From positions 1 through 36,020 of the forward strand of contig JAHQWP010000085.1 of assembly GCA_029856235.1 (NCBI GenBank): DNA of 36,020 nucleotides. The letters are read 5' to 3'. A program made the position numbers and the translations under genes. Positions 1 to 8,464 of the stretch are shown in pieces; positions within the stretch are counted from its first letter, which is position 1; each line of letters opens with the position of its first letter. The notes under the pieces are model-generated. The model was given only the letters and a program-made list of their open reading frames with translations, searched no databases and was not told the origin of the DNA. Origin of the DNA: Promethearchaeia archaeon (GTDB lineage: Archaea > Asgardarchaeota > Lokiarchaeia > Sigyniarchaeales > SOKP01).

Positions 1-673
1 CAATCGTTTCGACCAAAAACCGACATCGATTTTCTACTGCTCCTCCATATTCATCAGTCCTCCTATTATAAAACCGCGATAAAAATGCCGATAATAACAT
101 TCCATGACCAGAATGTATATCAATGTAATCAAATCCCGCATTCTTTACTCTCACTGCCCCTTGGGCTAATTTTTCCTCAATTTCAGCAATTTCCTCAATA
201 TTCAATTCACGGATTCCAGAACCAAGTTTTTTTAAGCGATCCGCAAACCCAGGTACCACTGAACTCTGTGCTGAAGTTGCTTCTACGGGATCCATGACTG
301 AAGGACCGTTGGTTATCATTTGTATATTCATAAATCCACTAAACATCAAAGCTATTATTCCGCCATAACCCATTTGCATTCCTATCTTAGCATCATATTC
401 GTGGATCTTGTCCGTAAGTTTATTATATTTTCGGACCTCCTTCTCGGTCCCTATATGCGCCATACCAGCACTTATTACTAAGGGAGGGTCAGGATTCGTG
501 TTTTCATAAGTAATTAATCCTGCTCCTCCACGAGCTTTATCTTCATATATGCGAAAAGACGCTGTAGTTGGAGCACCATTTCGATTAGATGAAAATGATA
601 ACATGGGTGGAAAACCTAACCTATTTTTAAATACAACATCTCTAATTGTAATTGAATCACTTAATTTTACCAT
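1..673 (-). CDS. NADH:flavin oxidoreductase / old yellow enzyme family, N-terminal part (cut by window edge)
   Basis: I translated this from the minus strand; it runs open from an ATG at 671-673 to position 1, so only about 224 N-terminal residues are present and the C-terminus lies outside the window. It starts MVKLSDSITIRDVVFKNR, the usual opening of OYE-family (beta/alpha)8 FMN barrels. Near the window edge it has the family signature HSGHGMLLSAFLS followed by N-RRTDEYGG and ENRCRF. Family members reduce activated C=C bonds of enones or enoyl-CoA esters (2,4-dienoyl-CoA reductase, BaiCD, xenobiotic reductases). Whether this one carries the C-terminal Fe-S/FAD extension cannot be seen. It follows the GlcF-like gene in the same direction after 57 bases, with a TATA-like TATATAAA in the gap, so it may have its own promoter. 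The family is secure, the substrate unknown. Confidence 0.85.
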   Translation of the reverse strand, partial: MVKLSDSITIRDVVFKNRLGFPPMLSFSSNRNGAPTTASFRIYEDKARGGAGLITYENTNPDPPLVISAGMAHIGTEKEVRKYNKLTDKIHEYDAKIGMQMGYGGIIALMFSGFMNIQMITNGPSVMDPVEATSAQSSVVPGFADRLKKLGSGIRELNIEEIAEIEEKLAQGAVRVKNAGFDYIDIHSGHGMLLSAFLSRFYNRRTDEYGGAVENRCRFLVETI

Positions 674-718
674 TCTTATTATCCCATTTTTCCTTTTTAT
701 TAAATTTTTATATATTTA

Positions 719-730
719 TTAAAAAAAAAA
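719..730 (-). terminator. Oligo-T tract after the GlcF-like gene
   Basis: On the minus strand the stop codon of the Fe-S protein gene is followed at once by a run of about ten T residues. Archaeal RNA polymerase terminates at oligo-T tracts without needing a hairpin, so this is a plausible terminator, though the whole region is AT-rich. Confidence 0.35.
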
Positions 731-1936
731 TTAATTTAAAGCTTGTTCTACTAACTCCATCAGATCTACCATTTTTATATCGGAATTAAGTGCTTTTATT
801 GCATCAGCTAAGTTTCTATAGCAGAAAGGGCAAATACTTACTAAGTTATCTGCGCCTGTTTCCTCAGCTTCCTTTATTCTACTCTTAGCAATTTCTAGAG
901 CCAACTCAGAAAACCCTTTTTTTAGTCCTCCACCAGCTCCGCAACAGTTTGCACTTTGCTTAATTGTTTTCATCTCAGTTATATTCGCAATTTTGTTCAA
1001 TATCTCTCTCGGTTCTTCATAGAGCCCCATATGTCGTCCTGTATGACATGGATCATGGTACGTCGTATTTAATTCTAAATTTTTTAACTTTACATTGTTT
1101 TCCTTTACATATTTGTTTAAGAATTCAATCGTATGATAGACTGTAATTCCTAGCTCTTTCATATAATCAGCATAATCTTTCTTTAAAGTTCTATAACAAC
1201 CTGCGCAACTTGTAATTATAGATTTCACTCCACTTTTCTTAAACATTTCATAATTCTTCGTTGCAACCGAATTAAAGGCTTTAAGGTCTCCTGTTCTCTT
1301 TCCAACGCTTCCACAACACACTTCATGTTCTCCGAAAACAGAAAAGTCTATACCCAATTTATTTAGAGTCTTGGCTGTATTTAATGCTACTTTCTCAATA
1401 TCTGGAGTTAAAGCAGCTGTACATCCTACAAAATAAAGAAAATCTGCTTGTTCGGTATTAGCATCTTTTACTTTGAAATCTAGCTTTTCTAACCATTTGC
1501 TTTTAAGCTTGTTGTCTCTTTCATAAGGGTTTAAGAGTTCAATCATCGCTTTGTTCATCGGAATATGCGCTTCTAATCCATACCCCGCATCAACTAATTC
1601 AGCCCGCAAAGCTTCATAAAGAGCAACGTTATCCATATCGTAAGCACACGCTTCTGAGCATGCGTTGCATGTAGGGCACTGGAATATAACATCTGCCATG
1701 TCCTTGCTTAATTCTAATTTTCCTTGCCAGAGCGATCGAATTATTTGCATTTTTCCCCTACTAAAAAAAGGTTCGAATCCAGATGTATGTTCTCTTGCTA
1801 CGCACACGCCCCACTTTTGTGGGCTCGCCGTGTAATCAGTTTGTTCCCTGCAATCACCGCACGCTATACATTGTAATACGCTTGGTCCAACTTTAGCTAA
1901 ACGTTTAAATTTTTCTTCCGGTTTGTTTTCAGTCAT
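731..1936 (-). CDS. (Fe-S)-binding heterodisulfide reductase/glycolate oxidase-type subunit (HdrD/GlcF-like)
   Basis: This 401-residue protein has two N-terminal ferredoxin-like motifs, C23-x2-C26-x2-C29 (probably with C45) and C87-x2-C90-x2-C93-x3-C97. Two CCG domains follow: C172, C207-C208, C244-x2-C247, and C297, C331-C332, C369-x2-C372. This is the architecture of HdrD, GlcF, GlpC and LldE-type electron carriers. The first motif is not a standard ferredoxin motif because its fourth Cys is distant and no Pro follows. It lies 9 bases after the FAD oxidase gene, so the two are co-transcribed and probably form one complex. In it, electrons from a 2-hydroxy acid would pass from FAD to Fe-S clusters and on to an unidentified acceptor. 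No membrane segment is visible. The ATG start at 1936 sits just behind the upstream stop. Confidence 0.85.
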   Translation of the reverse strand: MTENKPEEKFKRLAKVGPSVLQCIACGDCREQTDYTASPQKWGVCVAREHTSGFEPFFSRGKMQIIRSLWQGKLELSKDMADVIFQCPTCNACSEACAYDMDNVALYEALRAELVDAGYGLEAHIPMNKAMIELLNPYERDNKLKSKWLEKLDFKVKDANTEQADFLYFVGCTAALTPDIEKVALNTAKTLNKLGIDFSVFGEHEVCCGSVGKRTGDLKAFNSVATKNYEMFKKSGVKSIITSCAGCYRTLKKDYADYMKELGITVYHTIEFLNKYVKENNVKLKNLELNTTYHDPCHTGRHMGLYEEPREILNKIANITEMKTIKQSANCCGAGGGLKKGFSELALEIAKSRIKEAEETGADNLVSICPFCYRNLADAIKALNSDIKMVDLMELVEQALN

Positions 1937-1945
1937 TTTTCTTAC

Positions 1946-3481
1946 CTACCCCTCATCTTTTACTATGTATTTAGCCATATCGTCTTCATAGCTATACATG
2001 TGAAATTTATTTGGACTCAATAGAAAGTTTGGATCCACCGCTTTTTTCATGTCTTTAAAAAATTGCCTATATTCCGGTGTAAATGCGTCTGCTTCCACAA
2101 TTGACTGTGAAATCGATTCACCAAGCCAGTAATGAACTGCGCCATAACGGACCTGATATCTGGTTTTCTTATGCCACATTTTCATGTTCTGTTCTCGCAT
2201 TTCATCCACATTATTCCCCGTAAAACCTCCTAATACTACAAAGTTCCCATTAGGTAGAAAATATTGCATTGCAGCGAATGTTCCGGGAGGTAACGCATTT
2301 CCTTCGGGAAAATGATCTTTATTCTGTATATCAAAGTCAAGAATCTTTTTATGTATATTCCCCATGTGTGAAATGGGTATTTTATGGCATGTAACCATTG
2401 TGATATTTGCGGGTGTAGCGGATATTGATGCTTGGAAAAAATGAAATTGACTTTTTAAATCATATTTCCACGCTGATCCTTCCGCACCAGCTGGTGGTTT
2501 AGGAAGGGGGGTCGTAATATTATCTTTTGTCATAATCTCCTCGAGTTTTTCTAGATGAACATCTAAGATTCGTTGATCTGTTGCCTCCAAGGTTATCATG
2601 AATAACGGTCCTTTAATCCTTATTTTTTTCCCCTCTGGTGTTCTTAAATCACCTGCAGTCATTTGTACGAGTATTTGAGGTAAAACCATTAAATCGCGCA
2701 ATCCATCTCCAATATCGTTCCTAATGCTATGTGCTATTTTAAATATGTTATTATAATCACCATTTTTAAGAAGATAACTTCTACTTGCTTTAAATGGAGG
2801 ATCTGGCCATATTCTTAGGTAAGCTTTGGTTTTAATTCCCATCGTACCAACGTCGCCCATAAAAAGCCCAGTAAAATCAGGAGATAAACCATATCGGCAA
2901 AAGGGTTTAGCATATTTACTTGCTGCGGCTCCAGTTTTAATGATGGTTCCTTGAGGATTAGGTAAAACTACCTCAACACCTAAGCAGATATCAGGAACTA
3001 AACCATATTTAGTTGATCCTCCTCCTGCAGTGCTATTGGAAAGACCTCCTCCAATTGTTGCTGCATATCCACTTCCTGGGCCAATAGTACCTGTTGTATA
3101 ACCCATAGGATGTAGTTGTGAAACCAAATCTCCCCATGTAATACCACACTCAACTATAATATAATAATCTTCCGTATTTATTTCCAAAATTTTGTTCATC
3201 CGTGTAAGATCTAAAAGAATTCCACCTTCAGTGACTGAACCTCCAACGAGATCAGCGCCACCACCTCTTGGAACCATAGGAATCTTATATTTATTGGCAA
3301 TCTTCACTATATCTGAAACTTCTTCTGTAGTTTCTGGTCTTACAATTATGTCAGCCCACCTATCTGGAAAAGCGGGGTCTACATTCCTTGAATACGCTGC
3401 TTTCATAAAATCCTTATCAGTGATATAGTCAGATCCAAGGATGTTCTCAATTTCTTTATAAGCCTCTTCTACTTTTGACAT
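1946..3481 (-). CDS. FAD-linked oxidase, GlcD/D-lactate dehydrogenase type
   Basis: This 511-residue protein has a PCMH-type FAD-binding domain over roughly residues 37-215. It includes PRGGGADLVGGS at about 71-82 and a glycine-rich stretch near 130-150 (GPGSGYAATIGGGLSN). A C-terminal cap domain follows, ending in a VDPNFLLSPNKF motif typical of GlcD/Dld flavoproteins. The family oxidises 2-hydroxy acids such as glycolate and D-lactate, or other secondary alcohols. The GlcF-like Fe-S partner follows directly, so this is the catalytic subunit of a two-component dehydrogenase. The start at 3481 has a GTGATT ribosome site a few bases upstream. A copy of the shared 19-bp motif lies about 31-49 bases before the start. 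The substrate cannot be read from sequence; glycolate, D-lactate or a longer 2-hydroxy acid are all possible. Confidence 0.85.
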   Translation of the reverse strand: MSKVEEAYKEIENILGSDYITDKDFMKAAYSRNVDPAFPDRWADIIVRPETTEEVSDIVKIANKYKIPMVPRGGGADLVGGSVTEGGILLDLTRMNKILEINTEDYYIIVECGITWGDLVSQLHPMGYTTGTIGPGSGYAATIGGGLSNSTAGGGSTKYGLVPDICLGVEVVLPNPQGTIIKTGAAASKYAKPFCRYGLSPDFTGLFMGDVGTMGIKTKAYLRIWPDPPFKASRSYLLKNGDYNNIFKIAHSIRNDIGDGLRDLMVLPQILVQMTAGDLRTPEGKKIRIKGPLFMITLEATDQRILDVHLEKLEEIMTKDNITTPLPKPPAGAEGSAWKYDLKSQFHFFQASISATPANITMVTCHKIPISHMGNIHKKILDFDIQNKDHFPEGNALPPGTFAAMQYFLPNGNFVVLGGFTGNNVDEMREQNMKMWHKKTRYQVRYGAVHYWLGESISQSIVEADAFTPEYRQFFKDMKKAVDPNFLLSPNKFHMYSYEDDMAKYIVKDEG

Positions 3482-3511
3482 TTTTAATCACAGTTTTATT
3501 AATTTTTTTAT

Positions 3512-3530
3512 GATATACTTTGTCTATTAA
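3512..3530 (-). promoter_or_regulatory. Copy 1 of shared 19-bp motif (candidate operator), upstream of GlcD-like gene
   Basis: The plus-strand sequence is GATATACTTTGTCTATTAA. It matches the common pattern AATATAC-N7-ATTAA at all but the first position and with the same spacing. It is one of the weaker copies because its right half departs from the dyad. Confidence 0.4.
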
Positions 3531-3767
3531 AGTTATAAAAGTTTTTTATTCTTCTTATCTCATTACCGTAAATTATCTATATAAAATAGAATATGAAAAT
3601 ATGAGAGATTTTTGAGATACTTCAAGTAGTTTTTTGATAGAATTAACTTACTAAGCAAGAATTTTTATTTCAAAAAACGAAGTAAAAGCCTAGTCGGTTA
3701 GAAGTTGAAAATTTTATGAAATCCTACAAGGTTTAAGCAAAAACTTTAATTGATTTATGAATTTTTA

Positions 3768-3786
3768 AATATACGCTTACCATTAA
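3768..3786 (+). promoter_or_regulatory. Copy 2 of shared 19-bp motif, upstream of ThDP enzyme
   Basis: The sequence is AATATACGCTTACCATTAA. It overlaps a TATA-like TTTAAATA and ends 17 bases before the ATG at 3804, so a bound regulator would block TBP or polymerase. The left half is perfect; the right half is a poor dyad match. Confidence 0.45.
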
Positions 3787-3803
3787 AAATTTGAGTGGAT
3801 ATT

Positions 3804-5522
3804 ATGTCAGAAAATAAGTTGATTCATGGAGGAGATGTCTTAATTAAATGTCTCCTCAAAGAAAATGTCAAATATATGTTTGGCATTATTGGTGGCCATT
3901 TCCTCCCGATGTTCGATGCAATCCATAAATGGGGGAGAGAACAAGGAATTAATACGGTTATGTTTCGTCACGAACAAGCAGCAGCCCATGCAGCAGATGC
4001 TTATGCGAGAGTGACTAATACGCCAGGAGTTTGTTTTGGAACCGTTGGTCCGGGAGCATTACATCTCGTCCCTGGAATAGGAGCTGCTTGGAGCGACAAT
4101 ATCCCCGTTATTGCAATAATACCACAAGTTAACAGTCAGCAGGAAGATTCATTTGTTCTTCAAGGTAATTTAGATCAAATTACCTTGTTCAAACCAATCA
4201 CTAAATATCAAAAAACTGTTAGAAATATAGAAGAAATTCCAGACGCAGTACAAAAGATATTTCGGGAAGTAACGGGAGGTCGACCACAACCTGTACTTCT
4301 AGAAATTGTAGCGGATGTATATTTTCAGAAAATAAAAGAGAACAAATTAGCGATAATCTCGTCAGATCAATACAGAGCTATGGCAAAACCCTCCGTTAAT
4401 GAAGATTTAATAAAAAAATCATTAGAACTCCTTTTGTCTGCCGAAAAACCTTTAATAGTGTCTGGTGGTGGAGTCCTAAGAGCTGAAGCATGGGACGAAT
4501 TACAGGAATTAGCAGAATATCTACAAATCCCTGTAATGACGAGTATTATGGGAGTAGGATCTCTCTCAAATCAATCAAGTTGTTTTCTTGGGACATCGAT
4601 AGGAAGTGCGACATATCAAGCTACAACAAGAGCAGATGTAATTTTAGCCCTTGGTACTAAGTTTTCACACACACTATTTCTTGGAAAAGCTCCAGTCTGG
4701 AGGGACACCCAAAAAATGATTCATGTTGATATTGATCCATCCATAATTGGGCGATCGAAACCAATTACGCTGGGAATTGTTGCCGACTGTAAGCAGTTTT
4801 TAACGCAAATCCTCGAAGAAGTCAAGAAAACTAAAAAGATTGAAAAAAGAGAGTGGTTGAAAACGCTTCTTGCCGAAAAACAGAAAAGTCAATCCGTCTA
4901 CACGAGAAAAGCTTCTAATGATAATATGCCCATTGTTCCACAAAGATTAGTTAAAGAAGTGTATGATTTTATAGATGATGACGCTATTCTTATTAATGAT
5001 GGAGGAGACATTACATACTATGCATTAGAGGCAATTAATATGTATAAGGAACGAAAACCCTTATCAACTCTGCAAGCTATTGGCATGGGCCACCTTGGAA
5101 CATCCGTAGGCTATGGAATTGGAGCAAAACTAGCCAAACCAGATACACAAGTCATTTCAATCTCAGGAGATGGAAGTTTTATGATAAACATCCAAGATTT
5201 AGAAACAGCTGTCAGATTAGGATTAAAAAATCTAATTTTTGTGATTGCAAATAATGCGTGTTGGGGTAATATAAAATGTGGTCAAAAATTAGTTTTTAAA
5301 GAGCGTTATATCGATGTAGACTTACCTGACTGTGATTATGGAAAAATAGCGGAGAGCTTTGGATGCTACGGCGAAGAGGTCACTGATCCTAATGAGATCA
5401 CTCCCGCGTTGAAACGCGCAAAAAATTCTGGTAAACCTGCTGTAATTGACGTAAAAACTAAATTTGAGATTCCCGATTTAGTCAAATTAGAATGGGCAGG
5501 CGCCAAGAATTTTACCGATTAA
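3804..5522 (+). CDS. ThDP-dependent enzyme of the acetolactate synthase/2-hydroxyacyl-CoA lyase family
   Basis: This is 572 residues from the ATG at 3804, which has GAGTGGAT as ribosome site; a GTG at 3795 would add three residues. It shows the three-domain layout of the family. The N-terminal PYR domain has the catalytic Glu at about residue 57 (FRHEQAAAHAADAYAR) and GTVGPGALH. A central Rossmann-like domain follows. The C-terminal PP domain has GDG at about 455-457 and NN at about 483-484, the Mg/ThDP motif. Homologues include acetolactate synthase, oxalyl-CoA decarboxylase, benzoylformate decarboxylase, sulfoacetaldehyde acetyltransferase and 2-hydroxyacyl-CoA lyase. The neighbours (2-hydroxy-acid oxidase, acyl-CoA enzymes) make a 2-hydroxyacyl-CoA lyase or decarboxylase role attractive, but that is inference. 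No regulatory small subunit lies nearby, which argues against branched-chain amino acid synthesis. Confidence 0.85.
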   Translation: MSENKLIHGGDVLIKCLLKENVKYMFGIIGGHFLPMFDAIHKWGREQGINTVMFRHEQAAAHAADAYARVTNTPGVCFGTVGPGALHLVPGIGAAWSDNIPVIAIIPQVNSQQEDSFVLQGNLDQITLFKPITKYQKTVRNIEEIPDAVQKIFREVTGGRPQPVLLEIVADVYFQKIKENKLAIISSDQYRAMAKPSVNEDLIKKSLELLLSAEKPLIVSGGGVLRAEAWDELQELAEYLQIPVMTSIMGVGSLSNQSSCFLGTSIGSATYQATTRADVILALGTKFSHTLFLGKAPVWRDTQKMIHVDIDPSIIGRSKPITLGIVADCKQFLTQILEEVKKTKKIEKREWLKTLLAEKQKSQSVYTRKASNDNMPIVPQRLVKEVYDFIDDDAILINDGGDITYYALEAINMYKERKPLSTLQAIGMGHLGTSVGYGIGAKLAKPDTQVISISGDGSFMINIQDLETAVRLGLKNLIFVIANNACWGNIKCGQKLVFKERYIDVDLPDCDYGKIAESFGCYGEEVTDPNEITPALKRAKNSGKPAVIDVKTKFEIPDLVKLEWAGAKNFTD

Positions 5523-5580
5523 ACTTATAGTTTAATTTTTGTAGCATATATAGAGATAATTAAAAAAATATTTTAAAGCC

Positions 5581-7083
5581 ATGACAGGTAAAGTTAAAAT
5601 ACAAGGGTTATGCATACCTCAATTTGAAGCCGTTAAAGACGCTTTTTCGAAGAACTTTAAAGAAGGAATGGAAATTGGCGCGAGCTTTGCCGTAATGATT
5701 AACGGTAAGTATGTAATAGATATCTGGGGAGGACATAAAGATATAAACAAAACCCAACCTTGGGAAAAAGATACCATCTGTAATGTATATAGCACAACTA
5801 AAGTTCCGACAGTACTATGTACCATGATGTGTGTAGATCGAGGGCTCCTAGATTTAGACGAAAAAGTAGCGAAATACTGGCCGGAGTTTGCACAAAATGG
5901 AAAAGAAAATATTTTAGTACGACAACTTTTAAGCCATACCTCTGGTCTAGCAGGAATAGAAGAACCAATCCCTTCGAGTTCTTGGTATGATTGGGATAAA
6001 ATAACTAGCCTTTTAGCGGCTCAGAAGCCATGGTGGGAACCAGGTACTAAATCGGGTTATCATTCTGCTACCCACGGATTTTTGTTAGGAGAATTGGTTA
6101 AAAGAGTTACTGGAAAGTCTCTTGGAAAATTTTTTAAGGAAGAAGTAGCAGATCGCCTTAAAATAGATTTTCACATCGGATTGGCAGAAGAACATGTTCC
6201 ACGTGTTACTAAATTAATCCCTGACGGTCCTATTATAAATGATATGTTCCTTCTTATGAAAAGAGTTTTTGATATTGGAAATAATTCAGAAATCGTTAAA
6301 AAAGAAATTAAGACTTTAGACAAAAATGTATTGCTTGATTTTGGAGCTGAAGATCAATTTTCTGTTATAATTTCAAATGGTATAATTAAATTTAAAAGGG
6401 GGAAAATTAAAAATCCCGATTGTAGCTTTATTACTTCAAAGGATCGAGCCAGAACCATGAACTGGATATTTTCCAGAGTAAAAGACGAACCCGAATATAT
6501 CTCTAAATATTTGAAAATGGAAGGAAAGCCAGAAGATTTAAACCGAGTTAAGGAGCTTTTTGAATTAATTGCTTTAGAAGCGCGGAAATTACCCTCTGTG
6601 GGAATTAAAATGGGTTTGAATGGGAGTATACGAGACTATTCTGGGGATCGCGCATGGCAAGCAGCAGAACTCCCCGCTTCCAACGGTCATGGTAACGCGA
6701 GATCTGTAGCAAAAATAGCATCTGTAATTGCGTGTGAAGGAGAACTTGAAGGTATAAGAATTATATCTCAAGAAACATTAGAAAAAATCCTTGAAGAACA
6801 GATTTTCGGTAGGGATCTTTTATTGGCTTATACTATTCGATGGGGTCTAGGGGTGGCCTTGCCATTCAAAGAACGTCCACGCCCGAATCCCAGGACATGT
6901 TTTTGGGGAGGGATGGGTGGATCAGCTATACAAATGGATCTAGATGCACACATTGGTATAGGTTATGTCATGAATCAGATGAGGACTCAAACTTTACAAG
7001 AAACAAAAGATAATAAATATCATTCTGATACAAGAGGTAATAGATTAATTACTGCTGTTTTAGAATCATTAGATTTAATCTAA
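5581..7083 (+). CDS. Serine beta-lactamase-fold esterase with an inserted SCP2-like lipid-binding domain
   Basis: This is a 500-residue class C beta-lactamase/EstB-type protein. Its SxxK motif is at S71-T-T-K74. The Tyr motif is Y160-H161-S162, a variant of YxN. The C-terminal box is FWGGMGGS near 441-448, in the place of KTG, as in family VIII esterases. Between about residues 220 and 332 lies an extra segment that interrupts the fold. It reads like an SCP2 sterol-carrier domain: FSVIISNGIIKFKRGK, then a CSFITS strand, a helix, and KYLKMEGKPEDL in the position of the SCP2 'GK-v-GD' motif. The usual length without the insert would be about 390 residues. No signal peptide is visible, so it is probably cytoplasmic, hydrolysing an ester, thioester or amide of a lipid-like substrate. 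It starts 58 bases after the ThDP gene, with a TATATA box near 5545. Confidence 0.8.
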   Translation: MTGKVKIQGLCIPQFEAVKDAFSKNFKEGMEIGASFAVMINGKYVIDIWGGHKDINKTQPWEKDTICNVYSTTKVPTVLCTMMCVDRGLLDLDEKVAKYWPEFAQNGKENILVRQLLSHTSGLAGIEEPIPSSSWYDWDKITSLLAAQKPWWEPGTKSGYHSATHGFLLGELVKRVTGKSLGKFFKEEVADRLKIDFHIGLAEEHVPRVTKLIPDGPIINDMFLLMKRVFDIGNNSEIVKKEIKTLDKNVLLDFGAEDQFSVIISNGIIKFKRGKIKNPDCSFITSKDRARTMNWIFSRVKDEPEYISKYLKMEGKPEDLNRVKELFELIALEARKLPSVGIKMGLNGSIRDYSGDRAWQAAELPASNGHGNARSVAKIASVIACEGELEGIRIISQETLEKILEEQIFGRDLLLAYTIRWGLGVALPFKERPRPNPRTCFWGGMGGSAIQMDLDAHIGIGYVMNQMRTQTLQETKDNKYHSDTRGNRLITAVLESLDLI

Positions 7084-7176
7084 ATTATTCGTCATCTGAA
7101 GAAAAATCTTTATACTAAATTTTTTTTAGTTTTACTTCAATTCACAATTTTTTAATATTAAATTTGTTTTAATATA

Positions 7177-7195
7177 AATATACAGTTTATATTAA
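7177..7195 (+). promoter_or_regulatory. Copy 3 of shared 19-bp motif, upstream of nitronate monooxygenase-like gene
   Basis: The sequence is AATATACAGTTTATATTAA. It contains the perfect inverted repeat AATATA-N5-TATATT and ends 34 bases before the ATG at 7230. It also overlaps a TATA-like TATAAATA. Confidence 0.5.
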
Positions 7196-7229
7196 CTAAG
7201 ATATCTGTTAAATAAATAAAGTGAAAAAA

Positions 7230-8261
7230 ATGATAGAAACGAACATAACAAAGATGTTTGGATTAAAATATCCAATTTTCAGCGCCCCTATGGGTCCCTT
7301 CTTCACGCGTGAGTTAGCTTTAGCAGTGAGCGAAGCGGGTGGATTAGGTGTATTATCGAACGTTAACATAGTGGGTACTGATCCTGTCGAGGAGCATAAA
7401 ACAAGCATTGAATACATGATTGAACACACTGATAAGCCCTTTGGACTTAACATTCTCACATCGCGCAACAACCGTGGAGTCAAAGAAATGATCACTGATA
7501 TACCTAAGATTATTATGGACAATCCTAAAATGAGAGAACAATGCGTTTATTTCTTAACTTCTGCGGGTTCTTCAAAACTCCTTCCCTCTTCTAAATCTTT
7601 TCAAGAACTTAGAGAGAAATCGGAAGTCAAACATTTTCACGTGGCACCAGCGCGTTGGTTAGCCCAAAAATGCGTAGATGCAGGAGTAGATGGAATTGTT
7701 TGTACTGGCACTGAAGGAGGCGGCCACCAATCCTATGAAAAAGTTTCGACACTTGTATTACTCCAGCAACTAAATGAAGCTTTTCCAGACTTGCCAAAAA
7801 TTGCTTGTGGTGGATTTGCCACCGGAGAAGCCTTAGCTGCTGCTCTTTCTCTTGGCGCAGGAGCAATTGCAATGGGTTCTAGATTCATTGCCTCCAAAGA
7901 GAGCGAATTTCACGAGAAATACAAGGCTTTAGTTCCCCCTGGAACTCCACAAGATACTAGTCTTTATACTGGATCGTTTGGCCCAATTCGATTATATAAA
8001 AACGAGTATGCTTTAGCACACCCTGCCCCTTCTACAAAAGAGGAAATGATAGCCTATGAGAATTCTATAACTCTTGAGATGATGCAAAAAGATGCAGATG
8101 CCTACGATAGAGTGTATAACGGCGACACTGAACACGGAGCGGTTCTTCTTGGCCAATCAATCGGAATTATCAATAGTATAGACAGTGTTAATGACATCAT
8201 TGAAAGAGTAATAAAGGGAGCAGAAGCAGCAATAAAAAAGAATTATTCTTCTCTAAAATAA
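7230..8261 (+). CDS. Nitronate monooxygenase/FabK-like FMN enzyme
   Basis: This 343-residue FMN TIM-barrel belongs to the 2-nitropropane dioxygenase/FabK group. It opens with KYPIFSAPMGPF. It has SEAGGLGVLS near residue 36-45, and the active-site loop TEGGGHQ with the conserved His at about residue 166. The phosphate-binding end is GGFATGEAL followed by GAGAIAMGSRF. Relatives oxidise alkyl nitronates, reduce enoyl-ACP, or act on other activated CoA or carbonyl substrates, so the reaction is not fixed by the family. A GTG at 7221 is also in frame, but GTGA there looks like the ribosome site for the ATG at 7230. It is a single gene unit between the esterase and the TetR regulator and has its own copy of the shared motif. 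Confidence 0.8.
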   Translation: MIETNITKMFGLKYPIFSAPMGPFFTRELALAVSEAGGLGVLSNVNIVGTDPVEEHKTSIEYMIEHTDKPFGLNILTSRNNRGVKEMITDIPKIIMDNPKMREQCVYFLTSAGSSKLLPSSKSFQELREKSEVKHFHVAPARWLAQKCVDAGVDGIVCTGTEGGGHQSYEKVSTLVLLQQLNEAFPDLPKIACGGFATGEALAAALSLGAGAIAMGSRFIASKESEFHEKYKALVPPGTPQDTSLYTGSFGPIRLYKNEYALAHPAPSTKEEMIAYENSITLEMMQKDADAYDRVYNGDTEHGAVLLGQSIGIINSIDSVNDIIERVIKGAEAAIKKNYSSLK

Positions 8262-8384
8262 GGAATCGAATAATTCCAATTAATTTTTCTTTTTCTTTTT
8301 CATTTTAAATAAACTCTTTAGAATAGTAGCAAAATTATTTTAAAACAATCTTTAAGCTATTATATTGAAAACTACAAAATATTA

Positions 8385-8403
8385 AATATACGGTATATAT
8401 TAA
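8385..8403 (+). promoter_or_regulatory. Copy 4 of shared 19-bp motif, upstream of the TetR gene
   Basis: The sequence is AATATACGGTATATATTAA, the most symmetric copy, with core ATATAC-G-GTATAT and outer ATTAA arms on both sides. It lies about 60 bases before the TetR start, which is where an autoregulatory operator would be expected. Confidence 0.55.
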
Positions 8404-8464
8404 TAGATATTAATGAGATCATTTTTTTTAAGTTATCAAAATATCTCTTTAAAAGTGTGAATCT

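Larger units (their letters stand above)
3482..3803. other. Divergent intergenic region between GlcD-like and ThDP-enzyme genes
   Basis: The roughly 320-base AT-rich gap holds the promoters of two divergent units. One copy of the shared 19-bp motif lies near each end (3512-3530 and 3768-3786). I see no open reading frame, RNA fold or repeat in between. Confidence 0.6.
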
